A stretch of DNA of 64,000 nt from Neobacillus driksii. Lineage in GTDB: Bacteria > Bacillota > Bacilli > Bacillales > Cytobacillaceae. The stretch's first letter is position 1. The number at the start of each line of letters is the position of its first letter. Shown one piece after another: positions 52,244 to 61,129 of this stretch. The notes beneath the pieces were generated by a model, which had not been told where the DNA came from, searched no databases, and saw nothing but the letters and a program-made list of their open reading frames with translations. The position numbers and the translations under genes are program-made. The stretch is from NCBI RefSeq assembly GCF_013409995.1, contig NZ_JACCBX010000004.1:1-64000 (forward strand), written 5' to 3'.

Positions 52244-52262
52244 TCTAAGTTGGTTTTATTGA

Positions 52263-54311
52263 TTAATCTAGTTTTTCTCCTTCTAATACACCTGTGTTTT
52301 CTAGCTGGTTTCTTAGGTATTGGTATTCTTTTCTTGTCCAAAAGGTTTTTGATTGGATCATTAGAGACGCGTCATTTCTGGCTGTTTCAAGTGTGCGGTA
52401 ATCATGAACCATGTCTGCAAGCTTAAATTCTGGTACCCCGCTTTGTTTTTTTCCAAAGAAGTCTCCAGGTCCTCGCAGTTCGAGGTCCTTTTCACTTAAA
52501 ACGAAACCGTCATTTGTTTCGGCCATTATTCGCATTCGTTCCTGACCTACATCTGACTTTGGATCTGCTAAAAGAATACAGTACGATTGGTCACTTCCTC
52601 TGCCTACCCTGCCGCGAAGCTGATGGAGCTGGGAAAGTCCAAATCTTTCTGCGTCATAAATGACCATCATCGTAGCATTCGGAACATTCACACCTACTTC
52701 TACTACTGTGGTTGAAACTAACACCTGTACCTCATTGGTACTAAATGCCTTCATAATCGTATCTTTTTCATCCGAGCTTAACCGTCCATGCATAAGTCCA
52801 ACCTTAAAGCGATTTTGAAAGTGGTGGGTTAGAGTAGTATGAACATCAATAGCGTTTTGGACATCCAGCTTGTCTGATTCTTCAATCAATGGGCAAATCA
52901 CATAAGCCTGATGACCCTTTACCAATTCCTTCTCTACAAAAGAAAGAACCCTTCCTAACATTTCCGGCTTTGCCCAGTAGGTTTCAATCGCCTTTCTGCC
53001 AGCCGGCATTTCATCAATGACCGATACATCCATCTCACCAAACACGGTAATAGCAAGCGTTCTTGGTATCGGTGTAGCAGTCATGAACAAGACATCAGGA
53101 TTTTCTCCTTTTTCCCGTAACACCCTCCGTTGTTCAACCCCAAAGCGGTGTTGTTCGTCCGTTATGACGAACCCTAGTTTTTTGAAGGTAACCTCATCTT
53201 GAATAAGAGCATGTGTCCCTATTAATATATCCACTGTTCCTTCAGATACTTGTTGAAGGATCTCTCTTCTTCGTTTCCCTTTAACAGAACTCGTTAACAA
53301 TTCACATCTAAGCCCAAACGGTTCTAATAAACCATTAAGGGACTCAGCATGCTGTTCTGCTAAAATTTCCGTTGGTACCATTAATGCCCCTTGGTAGCCA
53401 GCCGTAACACTCGCATATAATCCAATCGCAGCAACCACCGTTTTCCCCGAACCCACGTCTCCTTGGAGCAAGCGGTTCATCCTTAAAGGTGATTTTAAGT
53501 CGTTTAGAATTTCTGATACAACACGACTCTGTGCATTGGTCAAAGGGAAGGGCAATGATTGTATAAATTTCTCTACCTTCGTTTCTAGATAGTTTTGCTC
53601 AATTCCAGGTGAGTGCTCTCGTTCAAATTTCCGTAATGCCTGCATTTTTAACTGAAATAACAGAAATTCCTCATAAACTAAACGACGGCGAGCCTGTTTT
53701 ACGTCCTCTTGATTAACTGGAAAATGCATCGCCTTCAGAGCACTATTGCGGTCTACCAAGCGATACTTTTTGACAAGAGTTAACGGTAAACTTTCCTCGA
53801 TATATTGACCAAATTGTTGAAAGGCAATCGAAATAAATTTACGCATTCCCTTAGTGGTGATTTTCCCTTTTAATGAGTATACTGGCTCAAAATCTGTTGT
53901 TTTTGTATTTTGTCCAACCTGCATTTCATTAGCCGTAATCGTTTGCCGATGGGCGTCCCATTTACCTGTAACCGTAATGGTTTCATTCATAACGATTTTT
54001 GACTTTAAATAAGGCTGATTAAAAAACACAACCTTAATTAAATATTGTCCAACGAACATTCTAATCATCAGCTTAGATTTCTTCCGGCCATAATATGTAA
54101 GAGAAGGCTCACTATGAACCTTCCCTTCTATTGTAATCTTCTCATCATGCTTTACCTCTGAGAGTTCACGAAGCCGATAATCTTCATAACGGTAAGGAAA
54201 ATATTCTAATAAATCTTCGACTGTATATATTTTCATTTCTGCTAAACTCTCAGCTGTTTCTTCCCCAATTCCTTTTAACACTGTAACTGATTGTTTTAGG
54301 TATTGATTCAC
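52263..54311 (-). CDS. recG: ATP-dependent DNA helicase RecG
   Basis: Branch migration helicase that remodels stalled forks. It is 682 aa from the GTG at 54311, the length of B. subtilis RecG: N-terminal wedge/OB region (about 1-230), then helicase motifs QGDVGSGKTVVA, the DEQH box, MTATPIPRT and QLRGRVGRG. The start lies one base after the sdaAA stop, so translation is probably coupled; the ribosome-binding site is weak. A longer in-frame start overlaps sdaAA and lacks a site. Confidence 0.96.
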   Translation of the reverse strand: MNQYLKQSVTVLKGIGEETAESLAEMKIYTVEDLLEYFPYRYEDYRLRELSEVKHDEKITIEGKVHSEPSLTYYGRKKSKLMIRMFVGQYLIKVVFFNQPYLKSKIVMNETITVTGKWDAHRQTITANEMQVGQNTKTTDFEPVYSLKGKITTKGMRKFISIAFQQFGQYIEESLPLTLVKKYRLVDRNSALKAMHFPVNQEDVKQARRRLVYEEFLLFQLKMQALRKFEREHSPGIEQNYLETKVEKFIQSLPFPLTNAQSRVVSEILNDLKSPLRMNRLLQGDVGSGKTVVAAIGLYASVTAGYQGALMVPTEILAEQHAESLNGLLEPFGLRCELLTSSVKGKRRREILQQVSEGTVDILIGTHALIQDEVTFKKLGFVITDEQHRFGVEQRRVLREKGENPDVLFMTATPIPRTLAITVFGEMDVSVIDEMPAGRKAIETYWAKPEMLGRVLSFVEKELVKGHQAYVICPLIEESDKLDVQNAIDVHTTLTHHFQNRFKVGLMHGRLSSDEKDTIMKAFSTNEVQVLVSTTVVEVGVNVPNATMMVIYDAERFGLSQLHQLRGRVGRGSDQSYCILLADPKSDVGQERMRIMAETNDGFVLSEKDLELRGPGDFFGKKQSGVPEFKLADMVHDYRTLETARNDASLMIQSKTFWTRKEYQYLRNQLENTGVLEGEKLD

Positions 54312-54312
54312 T

Positions 54313-55191
54313 TTACACGCGCGGAATACCGAAGATCTTAGCTTCGAGTTCACGACCTGTCGGAGTTGCCGCCAACCCTCCCTGTGCTGTTTCTTTTAGT
54401 GCGGTCGGCATTGATTGTCCTATTTTATACATGGCATCAATAACTTCATCACATGGTATTCTGCTGGTTATACCTGCTAATGCCATATCTGCAGCTACCA
54501 TTGCATTGGCTGCACCCATTGCATTTCTTTTTACACATGGTACTTCGACAAGACCGGCAACAGGATCACAAACGAGACCAAGCATATTTTTTAATGTGAT
54601 GGCCATTGCTTCTGCACATTGCTCCGGTGTACCGCCTGCCATTTCAACAATAGCTGCTGCAGCCATTCCGGAAGCAGAACCAACCTCCGCTTGGCATCCA
54701 CCAGCAGCACCTGAAATTGAAGCATTGTTCGCTACGACGAAACCAAAAGCTCCTGCGGTAAAAAGAAATTCTACCATTTGTTCTCTAGTCGGATTTAGTT
54801 TCTCTCTCACTGCGAAAAGTGTACCGGGCACAACTCCAGCTGAACCTGCAGTCGGCGTAGCACAAATTGTTCCCATTGCTGCATTGACCTCATTGGTTGC
54901 TACCGCTTTGCTGACTGCGTCAAGGATTGTTTTGCCTGACAGGAAATTGCCTTTTTCAATATACTTTTGTAATAGAACAGCATCGCCGCCGGTTAACCCT
55001 GAGTGGGATTTAACTCCTTTGATTCCTCTTTCAACAGCTTCTTCCATGACCCTTAGATTACGGTCCATAAAAGCAAGTACTTCTTCGCGGCTACGGCCGG
55101 TGACATTCATTTCTTGCTCAATCATTATTTCCGAGATTTTTTTATTTTTACTAACAGCAAGCTCTACTAACTCTGCAACATTTCGAAACAA
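54313..55191 (-). CDS. sdaAA: L-serine dehydratase, alpha subunit (iron-sulfur)
   Basis: Deaminates serine to pyruvate. It is 292 aa with the SdaA alpha signatures ATPTAGSAGVVPG, CQAEVGSASGMAAAA and CDPVAGLVEVPCVKRNA; the Cys residues in these supply the [4Fe-4S] ligands. It follows sdaAB by 51 bases, a gap with a short GAGCCCCAGCGCAGAGCTA piece resembling an end of the second dispersed repeat. It is followed directly by recG. Confidence 0.96.
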   Translation of the reverse strand: MFRNVAELVELAVSKNKKISEIMIEQEMNVTGRSREEVLAFMDRNLRVMEEAVERGIKGVKSHSGLTGGDAVLLQKYIEKGNFLSGKTILDAVSKAVATNEVNAAMGTICATPTAGSAGVVPGTLFAVREKLNPTREQMVEFLFTAGAFGFVVANNASISGAAGGCQAEVGSASGMAAAAIVEMAGGTPEQCAEAMAITLKNMLGLVCDPVAGLVEVPCVKRNAMGAANAMVAADMALAGITSRIPCDEVIDAMYKIGQSMPTALKETAQGGLAATPTGRELEAKIFGIPRV

Positions 55192-55242
55192 TTGCCTTCC
55201 CCCTTGTTGTTCATATTGTCTTTGTCGAGCCCCAGCGCAGAG

Positions 55243-55905
55243 CTAATCAACAATTTTTGTAACCTTCAGTATATTTGGTAATTCTTCTAGTTCTTGAAGG
55301 ATTTTATTTTCGATGTTTTGGTCTACTTCAATGGTCATAAGAGCAAGCTTTCCTTTTTCTTTTCTTGCAACTTCCATATGGCCAATATTGATTTCGTATT
55401 TTGCGAGGACATTGGAAACACTCGCGATAGCACCAAAACGATCATTATGAACCACTAAAATGGCTGGATGGTTTCCGGATAATTTTAATTCAAAGCCATT
55501 TAACTCAGTTATTTCAATTTTGCCGCCGCCAATTGAGATTCCGACTAGCTCTAATTCCCCTTTATCATCACCAATGATAACTCTAGCAGTGTTTGGATGA
55601 TCCGTAACTGCCTCTTCTTCTATAAATCGAAGTTTAATACCCCGTTCTTTCGCTATATCAATTGCATTTATGATTCTTTCGTCATCGGTATCAAAATCTA
55701 ACAATCCACCAATAATCGCGACATCCGTACCATGCCCCTTATACGTTTTAGCAAACGAGCCGTATAAAGATATATTCGCCCATTTTGGCTCCCTGCCAAA
55801 TAAACTCCTAGCAACTCTGCCAATTCTCGCAGCTCCAGCAGTATGCGAGCTCGATGGTCCAATCATAACAGGTCCTATTATGTCAAACACACTTCTATAT
55901 TTCAT
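55243..55905 (-). CDS. sdaAB: L-serine dehydratase, beta subunit
   Basis: Partner of SdaAA. It is 220 aa, as in B. subtilis. The N-terminal block SVFDIIGPVMIGPSSSHTAG is the catalytic-domain signature, and a C-terminal ACT domain (about 148-220) probably senses serine. The ATG at 55905 follows CTAGGGGGAG; the longer in-frame start has no ribosome-binding site. A likely extended -10, TGTTATAAA (minus strand, 55955-55963), lies about 50 bases upstream. Confidence 0.96.
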   Translation of the reverse strand: MKYRSVFDIIGPVMIGPSSSHTAGAARIGRVARSLFGREPKWANISLYGSFAKTYKGHGTDVAIIGGLLDFDTDDERIINAIDIAKERGIKLRFIEEEAVTDHPNTARVIIGDDKGELELVGISIGGGKIEITELNGFELKLSGNHPAILVVHNDRFGAIASVSNVLAKYEINIGHMEVARKEKGKLALMTIEVDQNIENKILQELEELPNILKVTKIVD

Positions 55906-55966
55906 CCGTCTACTCCCCCTAGGACAAATGTATCTCTTTGGATATCCATCTATATTTATAACACAT

Positions 55967-55996
55967 AAAAAAGAAAAAAGAAGGGTTTCCCCTTCT
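55967..55996 (-). terminator. Intrinsic terminator after fakA
   Basis: Minus-strand AGAAGGG-GAAA-CCCTTCT followed by a U-rich tract, after the fakA stop. Confidence 0.88.
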
Positions 55997-56007
55997 AATT
56001 TTATCAC

Positions 56008-57690
56008 TTATTCTATTGCAAAGATAAATGAATATAATGGTTGTTTTCCATTATGAAGTTCAACTTCTACGTCCTCGAACTTCTCTTCTACAAACGCTGT
56101 AAGTGCATTTACCTCGTCCTCGGTTACATCTTCACCATAAATGATGGTTAATATTTCCGAATCCTCATCCACCATCTTAGTAAGCAAATCTTCCGCAGCT
56201 TTACCTTTATCTTTGTTTTTCACAACGATTTTGCCTTCTGCAATTCCCATGAAGTCATCTTTTTCAATTTCTAAACCGTCAATTTGGGTGTCGCGAACGG
56301 CAAAGGTAATTTGCCCCGTCTTCACATGCTGCATTGCTTCTGTCATAGCAGCTTCATTTGCCTTTACATCTCCAGCTGGATTAAATGCTAAAAGTGCAGA
56401 TAAACCTTGAGGGACAGTTTTAGAAGGGATTACATAAATTTCTTCATCCGATACTTCAGCCGCTTGCTGCGCAGCCATAATAATATTTTTATTATTCGGG
56501 AGAATAAATACTTTTTTTGCATTCACTTCTTTAACGGCTTTAACAATATCCTCTGTACTCGGATTCATCGTTTGGCCGCCTTCAATTACTGCATGTGCAC
56601 CGATACTTTTGAATAAATCCGCAATTCCAGAACCCATGGACACAGTAACAATCCCATACTCCTGCTGTTCTTTAGCTACTTGAGGTTTACCTGCAACTAA
56701 CGGTGTATGCGTTTCTCCAACTATATTGGAATGCTGCTGTCTCATGTTTTCAATTTTTATATTGATTAAGCTTCCGTATCTCTGTCCGTAACTTAGGCAA
56801 TCACCGGGCTGTTCAGAATGAATATGAACCTTAACAACCTCGTCATCTGCTATAACCAGTAAGGAATCACCAAGTTTACTTAGATCATTCCGGTAAACCT
56901 GTTCGTCGAATGGATGCTTTGCCAGCTTCGCATCTTCAAACTTCACCATAAATTCTGTACAGTACCCATATACAATATCTTCTGTATTAATATGACCTTG
57001 GACACTTTTATGATGTTCAGCACTCACCATTTCGTCCATAGAAGGATATGCATCAGGCGAATCTGGAAGTTTCTCGCCTTTGAGTTCAGCAAGAAATCCT
57101 TCATAAACAAAAACCAGCCCTTGTCCACCGCTATCAACTACTCCAACTTCTTTTAAAACTGGCAGCAGATCTGGGGTACGTTTTAGAGAGGCCTTTGCTT
57201 CTTTTAAAACTTCACCCATAATCTCGATGATATCGTTCGATTTTTGGGAAGCCTGCACACCTCTTTTAGCAGAATCCTTTGCAACCGTTAAAATCGTTCC
57301 CTCAACCGGCTTCATTACCGCTTTATAGGCAGTTTCGACACCCGATTCTAACGCTGCTGCAAATTCTTTTCCAGAGATGGCTGCTTTGGTTTCAATTGCT
57401 TTTGAAAATCCACGAAATAATTGGGAAAGGATAACCCCGGAGTTGCCTCTTGCACCCATAAGTAAACCCTTGGATAGAGCCACCCCGACTTTACCAATAT
57501 GTTCCTGCACATTATTTTTAACTTCCTTTGCCCCTGAGGTCATTGATAAATTCATATTCGTTCCAGTATCTCCATCGGGCACAGGAAAAACGTTTAATGC
57601 ATCCACCATTTTTGCGTTGGCACCTAGATGATTCGCACCTTGAATCACCATCTCTGCAAAACGTTTTCCATCTAAAGCTGTAATAGACAC
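56008..57690 (-). CDS. fakA: Fatty acid kinase subunit A (YloV, DAK2 domain)
   Basis: ATP-binding subunit that phosphorylates exogenous fatty acids held by a FakB (DegV-type) protein. It is 560 aa: N-terminal DAK2 domain with DGDTGTNMNLSM and GARGNSGVILSQLFRG metal and ATP-binding loops (about 35-90), a middle zinc-binding type domain, and a C-terminal domain. It lies 36 bases after yloU. Functional naming comes from Staphylococcus FakA; the family is clear, the activity inferred. It fits the lipid theme of the nearby fap operon. Confidence 0.94.
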   Translation of the reverse strand: MSITALDGKRFAEMVIQGANHLGANAKMVDALNVFPVPDGDTGTNMNLSMTSGAKEVKNNVQEHIGKVGVALSKGLLMGARGNSGVILSQLFRGFSKAIETKAAISGKEFAAALESGVETAYKAVMKPVEGTILTVAKDSAKRGVQASQKSNDIIEIMGEVLKEAKASLKRTPDLLPVLKEVGVVDSGGQGLVFVYEGFLAELKGEKLPDSPDAYPSMDEMVSAEHHKSVQGHINTEDIVYGYCTEFMVKFEDAKLAKHPFDEQVYRNDLSKLGDSLLVIADDEVVKVHIHSEQPGDCLSYGQRYGSLINIKIENMRQQHSNIVGETHTPLVAGKPQVAKEQQEYGIVTVSMGSGIADLFKSIGAHAVIEGGQTMNPSTEDIVKAVKEVNAKKVFILPNNKNIIMAAQQAAEVSDEEIYVIPSKTVPQGLSALLAFNPAGDVKANEAAMTEAMQHVKTGQITFAVRDTQIDGLEIEKDDFMGIAEGKIVVKNKDKGKAAEDLLTKMVDEDSEILTIIYGEDVTEDEVNALTAFVEEKFEDVEVELHNGKQPLYSFIFAIE

Positions 57691-57726
57691 AAACTTTCCT
57701 CCTCTACTTGCGGTTCGTTACACCAC

Positions 57727-58089
57727 TTAAGGGTTCGTCACACGAACTCCCTGAACGTAAATATTTACCGAGTCAACGGCAAGTCCAACGGTCTTATCAA
57801 GTGTGTATTTCACCTTTGATTGCACGTTATGAGCAACCTCGGAAATCTTTGTTCCATAGCTGACAATTATATACATATCAATATGTACTTCTTCATTCTC
57901 TTGGCGAACAATAACTCCACGAGTAAAATTTTCTCTTCTTAAAATTTCTGTAAGACCGTCTTTTATTTGGCTCTTTGATGCCATACCGACAATTCCATAA
58001 CAATCGATAGCGGCACCTCCAGCGATGGTGGCGATTACTTCATTTGAAATATCAATTTGTCCGAACTTAGTTTTTAATTCGATGGACAT
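57727..58089 (-). CDS. yloU: Asp23/Gls24 family protein YloU
   Basis: A 120-aa alkaline shock protein-like protein. Conserved blocks are IATIAGGAAIDCYGIVGMAS and VHIDMYIIVSYGTKISEVA. It is normally linked to fakA (yloV), as here. The function is unresolved; family members associate with the membrane or cell envelope stress. Expressed from a consensus promoter divergent from rpmB. Confidence 0.94.
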   Translation of the reverse strand: MSIELKTKFGQIDISNEVIATIAGGAAIDCYGIVGMASKSQIKDGLTEILRRENFTRGVIVRQENEEVHIDMYIIVSYGTKISEVAHNVQSKVKYTLDKTVGLAVDSVNIYVQGVRVTNP

Positions 58090-58179
58090 GAATCGTTCCC
58101 CCTTTTGGAAATTGCTCCTTGACTAAAGCCATTTTACTATAGTGAAGAAAAATTTGAAAGCGATACTTTCTTCTTATAG

Positions 58180-58208
58180 TATTTACAATCAATAATAACG
58201 CATGTCAA
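58180..58208 (-). promoter_or_regulatory. Sigma-A promoter of yloU-fakA
   Basis: Minus-strand TTGACA (58203-58208), 17-base spacer, TAAATA (58180-58185). The hairpin GAAAG-CGATA-CTTTC lies just downstream. Confidence 0.75.
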
Positions 58209-58240
58209 GGTATTTTTCTTGAAACGTTTCGTAATCACTA

Positions 58241-58269
58241 TTGCATTCAAACTGGTTGTATGATAAATT
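58241..58269 (+). promoter_or_regulatory. Sigma-A promoter of rpmB
   Basis: Plus-strand TTGCAT (58241-58246), 17-base spacer, TAAATT (58264-58269), about 65 bases upstream of rpmB. A GAAACGTTTC palindrome (58221-58230) lies just upstream of the -35. Confidence 0.6.
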
Positions 58270-58336
58270 ATTAAAGTATCTTTAGACAATAACGTAAATG
58301 CTGTATAAAGCTTTGGGTATTAAGGAGGGAATCATT

Positions 58337-58525
58337 ATGCCACGTAAATGTGTTGTAACTGGAAAGAAAACTACAACTGGTAACGCACGTTCTCACGCTA
58401 TGAACGCTAACAAGCGTACATGGGGTGCTAACCTACAAAAAGTACGTATTCTTGTTGATGGAAAGCCTAAGCGTGTTTGGGTTTCTACAAGAGCGTTAAG
58501 AGCTGGTAAAGTAGAACGCGTTTAA
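58337..58525 (+). CDS. rpmB: 50S ribosomal protein L28
   Basis: Large-subunit protein, 62 aa. [30 protein letters not shown] and the KVERV end are diagnostic. It is the only plus-strand gene in the window; in B. subtilis it is also divergent here between spoVM and yloU. The ATG at 58337 follows TAAGGAGGG; a longer frame upstream is leader. It is a monocistronic unit with its own terminator. Confidence 0.98.
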   Translation: MPRKCVVTGKKTTTGNARSHAMNANKRTWGANLQKVRILVDGKPKRVWVSTRALRAGKVERV

Positions 58526-58532
58526 TATGTCA

Positions 58533-58563
58533 GGGCATCCTTTAAAGGGTGCCCTTTCTTACT
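58533..58563 (+). terminator. Intrinsic terminator after rpmB
   Basis: Plus-strand GGGCATCCTTT/AAAGGGTGCCC (one G-T pair) followed by TTTCTT. Confidence 0.85.
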
Positions 58564-58590
58564 ATCTTTCCCATAATTTTATAAAATAAA

Positions 58591-58659
58591 GGCTGTGTTA
58601 ACATGGACTGTTGATTTCCGCTACAGGTTCTAAAATCAACAGTTTTCATTAATACAGCC
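58591..58659. repeat. Outer palindromic module without the GC-rich core (copy 4)
   Basis: Ends GGCTGTGTTAA (58591-58601) and TTAATACAGCC (58649-58659) match the outer ends of copy 3, and CTGTTGATTT/AAATCAACAG lie inside them. The GC-rich core is missing. The element is flanked on both sides by AAAATAAA (58583-58590 and 58660-58667), a possible 8-base target duplication, though the sequence is AT-rich enough for chance. Confidence 0.75.
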
Positions 58660-58660
58660 A

Positions 58661-58692
58661 AAATAAAAAAGCACCCATAAAATAGGTGCTTA
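58661..58692 (-). terminator. Intrinsic terminator after spoVM
   Basis: Minus-strand AAGCACCTATTTTATGGGTGCTT followed by U residues. Confidence 0.88.
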
Positions 58693-58702
58693 AACAGCTT
58701 CT

Positions 58703-58786
58703 CTATTCCTTCTTATTAAATGCACCAATCATCGCTCGGACAAGTCCACCTAAAAACTTTGGCAGTTTAATTGTATAAAACTTCAT
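58703..58786 (-). CDS. spoVM: Stage V sporulation protein M
   Basis: A 27-aa amphipathic peptide that marks the curved forespore membrane and anchors SpoIVA to start spore coat assembly. It reads MKFYTIKLPKFLGGLVRAMI then GAFNKKE; the first 14 residues are the same as in B. subtilis, including Pro9, which is important there for membrane geometry sensing. The ribosome-binding site is GAGGAGGG. It has its own terminator. I did not find a convincing sigma-E promoter in the gap to thiN. This shows the organism belongs to a spore-forming lineage. Confidence 0.96.
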   Translation of the reverse strand: MKFYTIKLPKFLGGLVRAMIGAFNKKE

Positions 58787-58880
58787 TATGTCCCTCCTCA
58801 CCATCTCACACATCTAACTTCTCTCGTACGCCCTTACTATTTTATTCACACGGACGAAATCAGTACCTCTAAAAAAGCTA

Positions 58881-59528
58881 TTAATCATTACTTCTTATCA
58901 CTAATAATATGCCTTCCGAAAATGAAAAAGTACCATAATCACTAATAAGTTCATTACTAATACATAGTGTAGAGCCGATGGAAATATGACGGTTTTCTAA
59001 CGGATATTTAAAGCCCTCCAGTGTGATGCCTTTTACGTCAAGGGTTATAGGTACAAAAGAAATATACTTTTTATCTGCCCTTTGTTCAATTTTATAACTT
59101 CCCGGTCCTTTTAATGATAAAATATTTTGATTATCAATAAGAACCATGTTGACTGGGTTTTCTTCCAATACCGGTTTGACCAATAAGTGTACATTCGCCA
59201 GCAGATGGTCTAGTCTCCCGCCAGTGGCTCCAAAAATTCGGATTAAAACAGGCTCTTGTTTTATAGCCCATTTCAAAGCAAGTTCCATATCTGTTTCATT
59301 TTTTTCGGGCTTATACCTCTTCATTTCCTTTACATGACCTTCAATTACCTGCAATTCATCTTTCGAAACAGAATCGAAATCTCCAAAACCAATAACTGGT
59401 GTAAGATTCTTCTTAATAAGACTGTATACCCCTCGATCAACTCCAACCCATATGTCATTCTCACCAGAATATTCATGTAAATTGGGAAGAAATTCTTCAG
59501 GACCCCCTGCTAATATATTTATATTCAT
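58881..59528 (-). CDS. thiN: Thiamine pyrophosphokinase
   Basis: Converts thiamine to thiamine pyrophosphate using ATP. It is 215 aa. Early motifs WVGVDRGVYSLIKK and VIGFGDFDSVSKDE, then ATGGRLDHLLANVHLL, are typical of the family. The ATG at 59528 follows AAAGGGGG; the extra upstream codons have no such support and overlap the rpe terminator. It lies between rpe and spoVM. Confidence 0.96.
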   Translation of the reverse strand: MNINILAGGPEEFLPNLHEYSGENDIWVGVDRGVYSLIKKNLTPVIGFGDFDSVSKDELQVIEGHVKEMKRYKPEKNETDMELALKWAIKQEPVLIRIFGATGGRLDHLLANVHLLVKPVLEENPVNMVLIDNQNILSLKGPGSYKIEQRADKKYISFVPITLDVKGITLEGFKYPLENRHISIGSTLCISNELISDYGTFSFSEGILLVIRSND

Positions 59529-59551
59529 TTGTATCCCCCTTTTTACTACGC

Positions 59552-59576
59552 AAAAAGCCAGCATTTTAGCCGGCTT
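59552..59576 (-). terminator. Intrinsic terminator after rpe
   Basis: Minus-strand AAGCCGGC-TAAAAT-GCTGGCTT followed by a short U run, between rpe and thiN. Confidence 0.75.
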
Positions 59577-59583
59577 GTACTTT

Positions 59584-60228
59584 TTATCCCCTTATTAACG
59601 AGATCGCTGCTGCGTAGTCCTCTTGATCATAAATAGCAGATCCAGCTACAAGAACATTCGCTCCTGCTTCTATACATAGTTTTGCCGTTTCTGAATTTAC
59701 TCCACCATCGATTTCAATTTCGATTTCTTTTCCAATCGAGTCCGCCATTTCCTTTACTTTTCTAATTTTAGGCAGGACTTCCGGAATGAATTTTTGACCG
59801 CCGAACCCTGGATTAACGGACATTAACAACACCATATCAATATCTTTTAAAATATGCTCAATGGTGTTAACAGGAGTTGCTGGATTTAACACCACTCCCG
59901 CTTTAATTCCAAATGACTTAATATGATGAATCGTCCGATGAAGATGTCTGCATGCTTCAACATGCACGGTAATGTAATCTGCTCCTGCTTTCGCAAAGGC
60001 TTCGATATATTGGTCAGGGTTATCAATCATCAGATGTACGTCTAGCGGAAGCTTTGTAACGGGACGAATTGCCTCCACAATTAATGGTCCTATTGTAATA
60101 TTTGGAACAAAATGACCGTCCATTACATCAACATGGATATAGTCAGCCCCAGCCTTTTCAACTGCAGTTATTTCTTCACCTAATTTGGCGAAATCTGCAG
60201 AAAGGATGGAAGGTGCAATTTTCAGCAT
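59584..60228 (-). CDS. rpe: Ribulose-phosphate 3-epimerase
   Basis: Interconverts ribulose 5-phosphate and xylulose 5-phosphate in the pentose phosphate pathway. It is 214 aa with a TIM-barrel. [28 protein letters not shown] (metal ligands), LDVHLMI and [11 protein letters not shown] are intact. It starts two bases after the rsgA stop and is in the stp-prkC-rsgA-rpe operon. Confidence 0.98.
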   Translation of the reverse strand: MLKIAPSILSADFAKLGEEITAVEKAGADYIHVDVMDGHFVPNITIGPLIVEAIRPVTKLPLDVHLMIDNPDQYIEAFAKAGADYITVHVEACRHLHRTIHHIKSFGIKAGVVLNPATPVNTIEHILKDIDMVLLMSVNPGFGGQKFIPEVLPKIRKVKEMADSIGKEIEIEIDGGVNSETAKLCIEAGANVLVAGSAIYDQEDYAAAISLIRG

Positions 60229-60229
60229 T

Positions 60230-61111
60230 TTAATACCTCGGCTTTCTTTCTTTTATTTCTTGAAGGAAATCAACATAATGTTGATAGCGGTATTGAGTAA
60301 TGGTTTGGGATTCAACTGCTGCTTTCACAGCACATTTAGGCTCACTAATATGTAAACAGGCTCGAAATTTACAATTTTCACTTTCTCTTGCCATTTCCGG
60401 AAAGCAATACGTTAATTCCTCAGCTTCGATATCGGTGAATTCTAAAGAACTAAAACCAGGTGTATCTGCAATTAAGCCACTGCCAATACTAATTAATTCA
60501 ACATGCCGGGTAGTATGCTTTCCTCTGCCTAAATGTGAGGAAATATCGTTGGTTTTTAGTTCAAGATCGGGTCGTAATACATTTAAAAGTGAGGATTTTC
60601 CGACACCTGATTGACCAGCGAAAACTGATATTTTATCTTCGACGTGTGGAGTCAATCCTTCAATACCCGCTTCTGTTTCGGATGAAGTCAGTAATACTTC
60701 ATAACCAATGTTTCTATAATGATCAGCATATTCATTAATGGCCTGCTTTTCGTTGTCATTTGTTAAATCCATCTTTGTGATGCATATAAGTGGTTTAATA
60801 TGATTATATTCAACAAGGACAAGAAAACGGTCTAATAATACGGTACTAAAATCCGGTTCGACGGCGGAAAAGACGAGAATGGCCTGATCGACATTTGCTA
60901 TAGGCGGACGAACCAGTTCATTCTTTCTTTCCTTAACTTCCATAATATAACCATCACGTTCATTTTCAGCCTGAAAAACGACTTCATCACCGACAAGTGG
61001 TGTAATCTTGTTTTTTCGAAATACACCTCTACCCCGGCATTGAATCATTACTCCATCATGCAGTACGTAATAAAAACCACTTAATGCTTTAACAATTTTC
61101 CCTTCAGGCAT
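60230..61111 (-). CDS. rsgA: Small ribosomal subunit biogenesis GTPase RsgA (CpgA)
   Basis: Circularly permuted GTPase checking late 30S assembly. It is 293 aa: N-terminal OB fold, permuted G domain with TKMDL (G4) before [12 protein letters not shown] (G1) and DTPGFSS (G3), and a C-terminal Cys/His zinc motif around [16 protein letters not shown]. The ATG at 61111 follows AAGGAG and gives [16 protein letters not shown], as in B. subtilis; the GTG two codons earlier overlaps the site. It is a known PrkC substrate in B. subtilis. Confidence 0.97.
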   Translation of the reverse strand: MPEGKIVKALSGFYYVLHDGVMIQCRGRGVFRKNKITPLVGDEVVFQAENERDGYIMEVKERKNELVRPPIANVDQAILVFSAVEPDFSTVLLDRFLVLVEYNHIKPLICITKMDLTNDNEKQAINEYADHYRNIGYEVLLTSSETEAGIEGLTPHVEDKISVFAGQSGVGKSSLLNVLRPDLELKTNDISSHLGRGKHTTRHVELISIGSGLIADTPGFSSLEFTDIEAEELTYCFPEMARESENCKFRACLHISEPKCAVKAAVESQTITQYRYQHYVDFLQEIKERKPRY

Positions 61112-61129
61112 AGCCACACTCCTTGAAGT

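Noticed and set aside
58221-58230. GAAACGTTTC upstream of rpmB as a cre site
   Set aside because: The central spacing does not fit the cre consensus; the palindrome alone is too short to assign.
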